Positions 24,906 through 35,200 of a stretch of 64,000 nt of DNA are shown here, one piece after another. The stretch is from positions 186,001 through 250,000 of the forward strand of contig SADC01000189.1 in assembly GCA_004194705.1 (NCBI GenBank), written 5' to 3'. Made by a program: the position numbers and the translations under genes. This DNA comes from Ditylenchus dipsaci (lineage: Eukaryota > Nematoda > Chromadorea > Rhabditida > Anguinidae). The first letter of the stretch is position 1; every line of letters begins with the position of its first letter. The notes below the pieces were generated by a model, which did no database searches, was not told the origin of the DNA, and worked only from the letters and a program-made list of their open reading frames with translations.

Positions 24906-25161
24906 GTTTTAGTCTAGTCATTTTCGAATCCAGTACCTGGCGCTAATTTTTAGGAAGCACTGTACCAGTGAAGTTACGCTGGAACTGGGAAGTAATTTGA
25001 GGGTTAAAAACTTAAATTTAAGAAAAAAAATAACGCATTTGAAGGCGTAATTTTATTCGATACAAATGAAAAAATCAAATATTAGTAGCTTCCAAATATT
25101 TCATTTAATTTTTTTTTCTTCAGTAACTGCATGCAATCAAACATTTGTTCTTTAAATAAGT

Positions 25162-25262
25162 ATGGATGCTCCTTATTCGTGCCAGCTCTGTCACTTCCAT
25201 GATTTCGGACGACTCAGAATAGTGGAACATGTTTTGAAGTAGCACAAGGAGATGTACGAAGG
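25162..25262 (+). pseudogene. Broken zinc-finger-like ORF, paralogue of 29525 ORF
   Basis: Starts ATG and reads MDAPYSCQLCHFHDF, then RIVEHVLK, then a stop, then HKEMYE. The ORF at 29525 has KCQLCDFESS, KIVEHVELIHKEM at the same places. One in-frame stop falls between the paired Cys and the His residues, so this copy is dead. Confidence 0.5.
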
Positions 25263-25601
25263 AGTTGTGAGTAAGCCAACTTTGTGTCTGACGCCTTCGA
25301 CAACATGATTGAAAATGATTTGATCAAGCAAAGTAAATATGTCGAGTATTGCTTGAAAAGTGGTTAATTTATTCATTATTGTTGCAACTTTAAATTTTCG
25401 TAAATATTTGCATTCAGATTATCCAGTAAAAGTTTTGCATTTCTTCGAAAAACTTTTTTACAAACAAACACTTTAAATACTTTGGATATTGAACTCCGGA
25501 TGTTTTTTTAGGGTTTACGTGCTTCCTAAATAAAAAAGTAAAATGTTTTTAGAAAATATCTCTTGACCCTAATACTGAGTGAAAATCGATGATCCACTAT
25601 A

Positions 25602-25917
25602 CAGGGTGCGCCAAAAGTCCTGACACGGACAATTTGTGTATTTCAGATTGTGTATTTGCTTTGAAGATATATGCATGATACAAGGTGCAGCAAACCAATT
25701 AAATTGATGTAAATTGGTTCGCCTCGGCGGTCGAAAGTTGGCGTAAAAGAATACGTGCCTGCGTCGATGCAAAAGTTCGATATTTCAAATTCTGCCTAAT
25801 GCATCTTGTGCAGAATTTTCTAAGCTTTCGAATGGTATAATTGTTTTTTTAATATTGTTAGATTTGGACATAAAAATCTTGAATTTTCGTCCGTGTCAGG
25901 ACTTTTGGCGCACCCTG
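25602..25917. mobile_element. Tc1/mariner-like nonautonomous element, intact copy
   Basis: 316 bp between TA dinucleotides. Its termini are CAGGGTGCGCCAAAAGTCCT and the exact inverse, extending to about 29 bp. No transposase ORF. A second copy at 46128-47626 is interrupted by two other transposons. Confidence 0.8.
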
Positions 25918-26199
25918 TAATGTTCAAAATGACCTCCAATAAAAATATTTTGACGAATAATTCAAAAATTGATTGCTTTAAAAAATCTACGGTTTCTTTC
26001 AAAAATGCCGAATTGTGTACGTGTTAGGTAGGTAAACTTGTACTCTTTCCTTCAAACTTGAAACAGTGTAAAACCAATGTAGGAGGTTTATTGAGGGTGC
26101 CATTTCCTATAAATGTCGTTAACCTGACCCAATCGGATGACCACTGGGTGGTGGTTTATCTAATTTCCCTGTATAGCTAGAGCATGAATCTTTACATTA

Positions 26200-26474
26200 C
26201 CGTATTTTCTCTATTAATTACCCCGGGGTAATTATTTTCAACCCTCGAAAATCGGAAAAAAATATTTTGATTTTGAAATTTTTGGGTGCTCAACCAAAAT
26301 CTAAAAAGTGGAATCAACTAAGATCGTGGTGATTAAGATAACGTAAAAAACAGATTTGCAAAATAATTTTTTTGAGCTGAGATATAGGGTGCCTCTGGGG
26401 GTAATTAATAGAGAGGGGGTAATTATTAGAGAGGGGTAATTATTAGAAAGGGGTAATAAATAGAGAAAATACGG
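26200..26474. mobile_element. MITE of the CCGTATTT family
   Basis: Ends CCGTATTTTCTCTATTAA and inverse, TA on both sides, with tandem GGGGTAATTATTAGA units near the right end. Relatives: 60281-60439, and fragments near 7900, 34620-34760, 37610-37690, 43185 and 47905. Confidence 0.7.
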
Positions 26475-26559
26475 TATTTATAGATCTGTTGGTACTTGTT
26501 CGGTTCGGGGGGGGGGGGTTGGTTGTTAATTGTGGTTTTTTTACTTTTTTGAGAATGGT

Positions 26560-26900
26560 GCTTTAACGATAAAACAATAAAAAAATTGTTTTCTGGCACT
26601 TTTCTACATAAAAAGCTAATTTTTAACAAAAAAAAATTGCTCAAAGTTTGACTTTTCACCTTGGTAATCCAAAGTCAACCACCTTATATTAGGGGGTTTT
26701 TTACTGCGTTTCGATTTTTGGAGTTGGCCAAAAAGAGCCTCTGTCTACATTTTATGATCGAGAGGGCTTCTCAGAATCATATCTAAGGTAAGTGAGTGCG
26801 CGCATCTCTAACCCTTCAAGCCCCCTGGGCCCCGAAGGGCGCTTAATCATTCTAAAATGACTCCGGGTGCATGAAACATGTATGCATAAATGTATGCATT
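26560..26900. repeat. Dispersed repeat (GCGCGCATCTC family)
   Basis: Contains TCAGAATCATATCTAAGG and GTGCGCGCATCTCTAAC, which recur near 31440-31610 and 52240-52410, and inverted near 20080-20150. No ORF; class unknown. Confidence 0.5.
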
Positions 26901-27845
26901 TTTTTGCCAACTTTTCCAAAGTACCAGGTTTTTAAAACACCCTCCATTTCTTTTATATGCAAACATGATTAATATTTTTAAGTACTTTTGCATTTCATCA
27001 TAGAAATTATTTAAAACTAATTATTGTTGATGTTTAAAATTATTTTTAATTTTTATTCAGAAACTATCAGTAGTAAGAAAATGTTTTTTAACATCTTTAA
27101 TTTCTTTTATTATGTGTTAAAGTTTCGAAATAACTTTATTTTATTCATTGTTTACATAGTATCTTAGCACAGGAAAAATTGTGCTTTTTACATGTATGTA
27201 TCTGTAAAATGACAAAGAAATTAATACTTAAATTTTTGAGCACTACATGGCTAGTCTATATTACACCAAATTATTTTATTTTGTTGACTTCAAATAGTTT
27301 TTTTGAGATATATTCCGATAATAGCTATTGATCATGTAGCTAAGAGTGTAGCTATTAACTAAAAAGTAACTTTGAGTTTAGGCTACTTTAATTAGCTAAC
27401 TAGCCCGCGATTCAATTTTTTTGAGGAAGGGGGGTTAATTTAAATAATTTCCACCCTAAAGGAGTATGCGTGCTAATAGACACCTTTGACCATGACTTTA
27501 GTTGTGCTCCTGTAAATAAGATGGTTAGGAGCCATCGCTGAAATATATGTCAAAAAAAACAATTAAGGAACGGTAACTCTGCCTAACCTGTCAAACTTTT
27601 TCCTTTACGTATTTCAGAATCTCTACATAGTATTTGGGACGGGGGATCCGTAACACTTTTGTGTGGTCCCGTTGCACCAGCTATATCTTTTTTCTGGAAA
27701 CTATTTTATTAAGCGAGTTTGTACTCATTCGAAAGCCCTTTTAACGGTGGAGGACCTTTGAAATTTATATTTAAACATTGCTGTGAAAAATTTTGAGTTT
27801 TTGCTCCTTGCAGTTGAAAATTAGGTGTTAAAGCTCCCCCTTCTC

Positions 27846-28200
27846 AGAGTTTTTTTGACTTGGAAGGTCAAAAACGGGTCATAAAAGGCGAAATCACTTT
27901 TGCGGCCAAGTCTATCGTGTTTCCCTAGATGTCAGCTATCGCTTGAAAAAAAGAAAGTTGTAAAATTCGCGTTTTAAGAAGGGCATCTCCCTATTTTTAT
28001 GAATGCCATTTTTTCTAAAAATTTCCTTTTCGGAGTTTTTTGACTTCGAAGGTCAAAAACGGGTCATAAAGGGCAAAATTACTTTTGCGGCTAAGTCCAT
28101 CTTGTTTCCCAAGGTGTCGGCTATCGCTTAAAAAAAAGTTGAAAAATTCGCGTTTTAAAAGGGGCATTTCCCTGCCATATTTTTCTAAAAATATGGCATT
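27846..28200. repeat. 186-bp direct duplication
   Basis: GGTCAAAAACGGGTCATAAA occurs at about 27865 and again at 28051, with about 180 bp of flanking sequence similar in both copies. Confidence 0.55.
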
Positions 28201-28849
28201 TTACCAGGATTCCTTCTACTTTCAAATTCCAAAAATGGAATTTGTCTCGACACGAGAACTGTAGTTTTTCTCGCGTTCAAGTATTAGTTCGAATATTTTC
28301 ATTACATCTCGTAGGACACTCGTAGGGTAGTTTTTCGTGTTGAGCACGAAATCCGACCCAAAATATTTTTCAGGCAGTATTTTTTGGATTTTGAGTAAAA
28401 TCGTTTTGTTTTTTCGTTTCACATTTTCATGAAAGACGCTTATTTTGGATTGGGAAATGCCAGTGTCATCTGCTACTTAAATGATCAACGCACGGAAGGA
28501 ATTCATTAAAGGAGCCTGTAAGGCGCCTATCCACCTTGTAGGATAATATCTAAGCTAGCATTTCTCTAGCAGAGATCGGCTTATGCATTTTTTAGATTGT
28601 GTATATCTTCAGCTTTTTGAGGGTTAGTATAAAGTCGAATTTGGATAGACTATCGCCATATTTTGAAAAAAAAAATGGTTCTTAAATACGCTTTCAAGTT
28701 ATCTTACTGGTACGGTTATCTATTCTACATAGTAGTTATTTTACATAGTTGGTATTTTTCCAAATAGCGTCCGTTGTATAGAAAGAATAAAATTTAAGCA
28801 TTTAATTTTGAATGTTTGTGTGAGCACAGTCATTTTAGTTGTTAGAGGA

Positions 28850-29068
28850 TATTACAGGTGGTTCCCGCCAATTCAATTTTTTTCTAATCATTGAACTTCT
28901 GTACGGTTTTTTTCAACTTGGTTTCCAATAAAACAAGGCCTAGAATTTAATTTTAGGTATGGTTTCGTTAGAAACCAAGTTGAAAAATTCGTAAAGAAGT
29001 TCAATGATCAGAAAAACATTTTAAATTGGCGGGAACCACATTTTATTAGCGTGGGCAGGCCCCTTTAA
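28850..29068. mobile_element. TTAA-family palindrome, degraded left end
   Basis: The palindrome pairs CTGTACGG with its inverse, and the right end reads GCGTGGGCAGGCCCCTTTAA. Same family as 51486-51718. Confidence 0.55.
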
Positions 29069-29170
29069 AGGCGCATGGTCTACTGTCAAAATTTGTCCGC
29101 GCCAATTCAAAAAAATTCCTAATCACGGAATTTTTTTACGGATTTTTTAACTTGGTTTCTAATACAACTA

Positions 29171-29307
29171 CAGTCAAACCTGGATAAACGGACACCCTAC
29201 AATCACCCGATTTAGTCAACTAAACGACATTCACTTGAAAACGTACCCCTGATAAACGGACACCTTTAGTCGGTCCCAAAGGGTGTCCGTTTATCCAGGT
29301 TCAACTG
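29171..29307. mobile_element. Pogo-like MITE
   Basis: CAGTCAAACCTGGATAAACG ... TTTATCCAGGTTCAACTG between TA dinucleotides. It is embedded in a further TTAA-type palindrome. Confidence 0.7.
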
Positions 29308-29524
29308 TATACCTAAAATTAAATTCTAGGCTTTGTTTTGTTAGAATCCAAGCTGAAAAACCCGCACACAAGTTTAACGAATAGGAAATTTTTTCGAATT
29401 CGTGGGCACTTATTTTGAACAGGTGATCATGCCCCTTTCAGTATAAAAGTTTATATTTATATTTACAAACTTTTTATCAAGTTGCATATTATTCACCAAA
29501 CGCTACCTGCTAAGACAAGAAGCT

Positions 29525-29773
29525 ATGAGATTTTATGATTCTAGAACAGCTGCTTACAAATGCCAGCTGTGTGACTTTGAAAGCTCTGGCGACAGTGCCA
29601 TGGTCAAAATAGTGGAGCATGTTGAATTGATACACAAGGAAATGTTCGGCCATGCTATGAAAGACCCCAACTACGTGACTACTGTTTGCAGCAACTTGCA
29701 GAGCAATGGAAGGAGCTCAAGTGCAAGAAAAAGAAGGAGCTCAAGTGCAGTCTTGATGGCTGGTAAACAATGA
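29525..29773 (+). CDS. Small CxxC zinc-finger-like protein, function unknown
   Basis: 82 residues starting MRFYDSRTAAYK. CQLC is followed about 25 residues later by H-x5-H (EHVELIH), a layout like an elongated C2H2 or BED-type finger. The C-terminus is Ser/Arg-rich (ARKRRSSSA). I see no poly(A) signal or introns tied to it. The shared ancestry with the broken copy at 25162 suggests a family that has been copied within this interval, perhaps with a transposon. It could equally be a fragment of a larger gene. Not recognised. Confidence 0.4.
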   Translation: MRFYDSRTAAYKCQLCDFESSGDSAMVKIVEHVELIHKEMFGHAMKDPNYVTTVCSNLQSNGRSSSARKRRSSSAVLMAGKQ

Positions 29774-29942
29774 AACCAAGATCTAGGTTTATATCTTCAA
29801 ATATAATCTTAATATTGTTGCTAAAATTGCACATTGCACACCTTTTTTTGCACATTTTTTTATGTAATTGCGTCTTCTTTCAACTTATTTTTCGGTCAAG
29901 CACGAAAAAAATGTTCGGAATGCCAAATAGGCTTATATAATA

Positions 29943-30349
29943 AAGCCTCGTGTCCAATGACTGAGAGGAAATTCCATGTTTTTTAACGCGGGAAGGGCTG
30001 TAAACTTTACCTTGTTCATAAAATCTTTTTTCTTTTGGTCACATTTTGTAGCTTAGATTCAGGGCTACCCAATAAAAAATTTCGCAGCCACAAATCTCTG
30101 AAAAAACTCTGATAAAAATGCGTTTCCTCTCACTCTGCCTTTCAGTCATTAGAGTGAATGGCAGAGTGAGAGGAAACGCATTTTCATCAAAGTTTTTTCA
30201 GAGATTTATGGCTGGAAAATTTTTTATTGGGTAGCCCTGAATCTTAGCTACAAAATGTGACCAAAAAAATTTATGAACAAAATAAAGTTTACAGCCCTTC
30301 CCGCATTAAAAAACATGGAATTTCCTCTCAGTCATTGGACACTAGGCTT
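29943..30349. repeat. 407-bp palindrome
   Basis: Termini AAGCCTCGTGTCCAATGAC and GTCATTGGACACTAGGCTT. The arms match almost throughout, with the centre near 30146 (TTTCAGTCATTAGAG region). No ORF. Confidence 0.65.
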
Positions 30350-30414
30350 AAAACGAAGAATGCATCTACCCCCCCCCCCTAATTCAAAATCGTGTTTTTG
30401 GCACTGAGTTTTTC

Positions 30415-30600
30415 ACTCACTTTTTGAAGGCTGCTCTTAGGAAACTTACCCCTCATTTCATAGTGCATCTCCCTGGCTACAATAGCGGTGGCAATTTGTC
30501 TGGGAGATGTTTTCAAAAAATAGGTCAAAAACACAACATCACAATCATGATTTTGAACGAAGGGGCGGGGCCGGCCTATGAGAGAGAATATGGCATTAGA
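30415..30600. repeat. Copy of dispersed repeat R
   Basis: Resembles sequence at about 7865-8345 and 37430-37620: a TTACCCCTCATTTCATAG-like block and, further on, an ACAACATCACAATCATGA-like block. An open frame across it is therefore not treated as a gene. Confidence 0.45.
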
Positions 30601-30816
30601 GATTTTACGGCAATTTATATTTTGACTTTCAATGATTCTTTTGAAAAGTAGATTTTTGCAAAATTTCTTTTGGGTAAGTTATCGTAGAACCCACTTTTTA
30701 CTTAAAAATATGTGATTTTGAGTAAAAGTTTCAGTTTAAAACATCGGAAACTTATATTTTTTCTGTGTCAAGCCTAAATTTTATCTATTACACCTCCTGT
30801 TTTATTTAAACGCCTT

Positions 30817-31049
30817 CAAGGGGCCTGCCCACGCTAATAAGAGGTGGTGCCCGTGAATTCAATTTTTTTCCCTAATCATTGAAGTTCTATACGGATTTTT
30901 CAACTTGGTCTCTAACAAAACCACACCTAAAATTAAATTCTAGGCCATATTATAGGCATATAAAATCCGTACAGAAGTTCAGAAGTTTGATTAGGAAAAA
31001 ATTTTAAATTCCCGGCACCACCTCTTATTAGCGTGGGCTTGCCTATTGA
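30817..31049. mobile_element. TTAA-family palindrome, degraded
   Basis: GGGGCCTGCCCACGCTAATA and its inverse bound about 230 bp. The flanking TTAA sites are mutated. Confidence 0.55.
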
Positions 31050-31192
31050 AAGTATGTTTAATCTGCACTGCTTTGATTTTACTTTACAATTTCCACACAA
31101 ATAAACAATATTCTGCTATTTTCGTATATGAGCAGTCGAAATAATAGTTATGGAGCACAAATGGGTTTTGGTTAAATACAAACTAATTTTTT

Positions 31193-31913
31193 GGTTATAC
31201 GACACTTGCGACCCGGAAACTTGCGGCCGACACTTGCGGCCCGACATTTGCGGCCGATATTTGCGGCCCAACATTTGCAGCCCGATACTTGCTGCCCGAT
31301 ACTTAAAGGTCCAGAAAAGCTATTTAAAAATGGTTGAGGGTTGTATTGGGAGGGGAAAGCCATAATACAGGGGCTAGATATTAAGTAACTTATTTGGCTG
31401 CTTTGCCATGTTTTTCAACATAGGACTTAAGGATGTACTTCTCGGAATCATGTCTAAAGTAAGTTAGTGCGCGCATCTCTAACTCTCAAGCCCTCTAACT
31501 CTCAGCCTCCGAAGGGGCGCAAGGGGTTGGAGGCTTGGGGTTGAGATGCGCACACCCACATACCTTAGACACAAATCACTCTAAAGTGACTCTGGATGCA
31601 TGAAAAGCATGCATGCCAGAGTTATTTATGGGGTAGACCACAGTATTCAAAACCATGTTCAACATCTTTGTTTTTTGCCCGAAAAGTATTTTTCCTCCTG
31701 TTACAAGACCGGGCCGAAGGCCCAGCCATCCATTAATTCAGCCAAGCACTCAAAAAGTGCTTGGCTCAGACGAAAAGCCAACGAATCGAAAATTTCATCA
31801 CCAAGTATCGGGCTGCAAATGTTGGGCCGCAAGTGTGGGGCCGCAAGTGTCAGCCACAAGTGTCGGGCCGCAAGTGTCGGCCACAAGTGTCGGGCCGCAA
31901 GTGTCGTGTCACC
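31193..31913. mobile_element. Mutator-like foldback element, 8-bp TSD
   Basis: 721 bp, flanked by exact AATTTTTT (31185-31192 and 31914-31921). Ends are GGTTATACGACACTTGCG and the inverse of GGTGACACGACACTTGCG. Each terminal inverted repeat is an array of about five to eight variants of CTTGCGGCCCGACA. The interior carries a dispersed GCGCGCATCTC repeat and no transposase. The 8-bp TSD could also fit hAT. Assignment to MULE-like rests on the shared layout with 50445-51470. Confidence 0.7.
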
Positions 31914-32235
31914 AATTTTTTAAATGAAAATTTTGGATGAAACTATACAAAAATATCAATCTTAAGAAAATTTTATTGCTATCTTTAAAAAAATTTATAT
32001 TTCTGTATAAATTATAATAAAAATAGACAAATATATTTTGGCTCAAACTTCAAAAACGAGATTTCACTGGTCTGAGAAAGCTAGAAAAAAACTAAAAAAC
32101 AGTACAGTATTGTTGAACATCCTTTCCAAGATAAATATTTTGAATATACAATATTATACAAAAGCGAGAGAAAAAATATAAAAATTTATCTATGTTTAAC
32201 ATAATTACAAACAAGAGTGTAATATTCACAAATAA

Positions 32236-35200
32236 TTATCCTTCAGCCGATAGGCGAATGTCCCGCAGTTCCGAAGATTTGTACAGTTTGTCAATGTCCT
32301 AAACAAAGTTATTTAAATTTTAATTCATTCGAATTATTTTTGACTTTTGGTTTATATTCTATCAAATTCTGTTTGTAATGGAAAGCGCGTATTGAAAAAA
32401 CCTGATTTTCTAGATTTTCAGATGTGAGGCGGAACTTAAAACCTTTATTTTCAAATTGGTTTTGGGGTATGCGTGAAATATTTTAGCTCCCCTTTACGCC
32501 TCGGACGTTTTTACCTCCATTTCGCTCGTCTAATTGTAGGCGGTGCGTTAATATTGAAGGGGGTAATAAAAATCAGAATAAATTAGTAAGAACAGAAAAA
32601 TACTATGGCAGGCTGAGAAATTCAGCGGATTTAAAACGGTCATTTCTTTTTTTCTGTAATTAAAATTGCCAGTATTTTGACAAAAAATTATCTTTTTAGA
32701 ATAATAGCTGATCAAAAAGATTATAAGGACATCTGTCTAAGAAAAACAAACTCTTAGCTCGCTAATCCAAATCTTCTGATGTTCAATTAGTCTCAATTTT
32801 TTCTTGTCTGGACTCAGTTTTTGCTGAGTCACTTTGTCTGTGTTACTCTTTGAAAAGAAAGCGTCCATCTGCAAATTTGCCAAAGTTTATTATTTGTAGA
32901 AAATAAACAATTTTTTACCTTATCAAAAGTGTTGTAGTCGGTCCAGCCTAAGAATTCATCAATATCAAAGGGTTTTCGAGTGAACAGATGCTTCTTCCTT
33001 TGTGGATGGCGCTTTCTCTTACGGCAAATCTTAAAATTTATATGTGTAAATAATTTTTGCACTTGTGTTTGACTCGTGGACCCTAGTAGCAAATAAAATC
33101 ACCGTTTTTAAATGGTCAGGTTTGGGGATATGAGTCGTTATTCGCTACTGGCGCCGAATCGTATTTTGGGAAGAAAATAACCGGAATTTGAATACCTTCC
33201 ATGACACGGTAACTCAACCTTAAACAGTACGTGAATTTGTATTCACCACCAAGTGGACTATGTTTTCTACGTATCTCATACTAAGAGATTCTGGGGACAT
33301 AAAGTCTAGTCGGTTTTGAAGAAAAGAAATGTCGAAAAAGACTAAACGAAAAATAGAGGGACCAAGGCAATACGACTGCCCAGCAACCGGATACAAATTG
33401 TAACCGGATAACCGGATACAGCAACCGGGTAAAATTTTTTAAATATGTTATTAAACCGACCCAAATAATGAAAGAAACATTTATTCAACCTAACTTCAAC
33501 AACAAACCAAGATAACATTTAAACAAAACAAATAAACCACAGTTCATCGTCTTGTGCGAGGACTTCACGAAACTCTGCGAAGTCGATCCCCATTAGACTG
33601 CCGATTCTTTTAAGATATTTGTGCATTCGGTGACCACATTCTTCGCCGCAGTTGATGCCTTCAAGCGTCGCTAGAAATTGCAGCAGCTTGTCCTAAATTC
33701 ATAAATTCACCACATCTAAGTTGAGCAACGCTTCCTTGACTAATAAATAATTAGTCAACTCAGTCTGTCCATTGAAACAAAACGCTTACCCTTTTCCCAC
33801 ATGCGCTTATATAACAGTTCCGATTTTCCCATGTTGTGACTGCTGTGTGAACTTTGACTGCGCGACGAGAAGATAAACATATCATAATCTGAAATATAAT
33901 AATTCTATGTGGGACCTATTGACAAAAAGACTAACCTCCATACAACAACAGCCTTTCCTTAAACAATTTATCTCCGGGCTTTGCTTCTGTTCCACGCATG
34001 GTCATCCCGATTGTTCGATACTATAGTCCACACGTAGCATTTCGTTCTGTGCTCCGTGAAGCTGATCTGGGCTGTCCTTGCTCCAATTCATGTGTCATCT
34101 CTACGTTAGCCATGGCGCAAGATCTGAGAATAAAAAAAAACTTGAAATTCAATACAGTAAAATCAGTGCGAACCAAATAAAACACAGAGCAGAAAAACAA
34201 TTAATAGACGGCGCAAAAATAACAACAACACATTTTGCGTATCCGGTTGCTGTATCCGGTTACAATTTGTATCCGGTTGCTGTATCCGGTTGCAAGTGTA
34301 TCCGGTTGCTGTATCCGGTTACAATTTGTATCCGGTTGCTGTTTTACCAGGCAATACGTACTTATGACAATTAATACCTTTTGAGTGCATACTTTTGATT
34401 GCACTGGTTTGGGTAGTGCTGTTAAAGTTGGTGTCTGTGGCTCTTCTTCAGGAATAGAGGCAGACACTCCAGCAGCTGCACTTGGAGGTGGACTAGCAAA
34501 GTTCATCAACTCTTCGGTCTTGCTGATGGAGGGCCTGCGGTTGGAGGGTCTACGGCCTGCAGACTCCGGGGCTGCTGTAGAACTGCTATTTTCTTCAATG
34601 CTTACCTAAATGGAAACTGAAATACCGCAATTACTCTATCAACTCCCCATCCTCGTTTTTTTACTAGGATTTCAGAGTTAGGGTCATTTTTTATTAACGA
34701 TTTTAATATTTTTCAGGGATTGAAAAACAACTCCCCATGGAGAGTTAATAGAGTGAATACGGTATTCAAAAAGTAGACAAACATCAGTATTTCCTCTAAT
34801 TAGGTAACATGCTCTAATAAGGTGGACCCCCTCATTTTTTACTAAAATTTCAGAGTTAAGGCCATTTTGACCATATTTACCCATTCATTCACCTAACTTT
34901 GCATATTTCGTGAGAAATTTCTATTGTTGTGTTCTGTAAAATTTCTGTCTCAATACCAGTAAAATTCCGGACAAAAATCTCCTCCCAGTGATCAATTTAG
35001 TCCGTTGTTTCCACAGCTTTTTTCGGTCATGTATTTTAATAGTAAATGATCGTAATTGGGCCGGGACTCTTTTTGGCATCTTTATGTCAAGAAAAAAGTT
35101 TTAACATTTGGTCAAATCAGTAAAAAAGTAATTCAAACCTTTTTCTGCATTTTATCAGAAGTATTTGAAGCAGCAATGCTTGACTTCCTTGGTTCATTTG

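Larger units (their letters stand above)
16640..29524. other. Gene-poor, repeat-rich interval
   Basis: About 13 kb between the formin 5' end and the small zinc-finger-like ORF. I found no exon chain with conserved protein character. The identified content is MITEs and dispersed repeats, listed separately. Simple-sequence-like stretches (18.9-19.4, 20.6-20.9 and 21.8-22.1 kb) have no recognisable feature. Any formin promoter should lie just upstream of 16639 but I cannot delimit it. Confidence 0.5.

Noticed and set aside
30424..30651. 75-residue plus-strand ORF
   Set aside because: It coincides with dispersed repeat R, which has non-coding copies at about 8000 and 37500.
31193..31913. CRISPR-like clusters of short repeats
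   Set aside because: The units are contiguous without unique spacers, occur as inverted arrays at both ends of a TSD-bounded element, and the DNA is eukaryotic.
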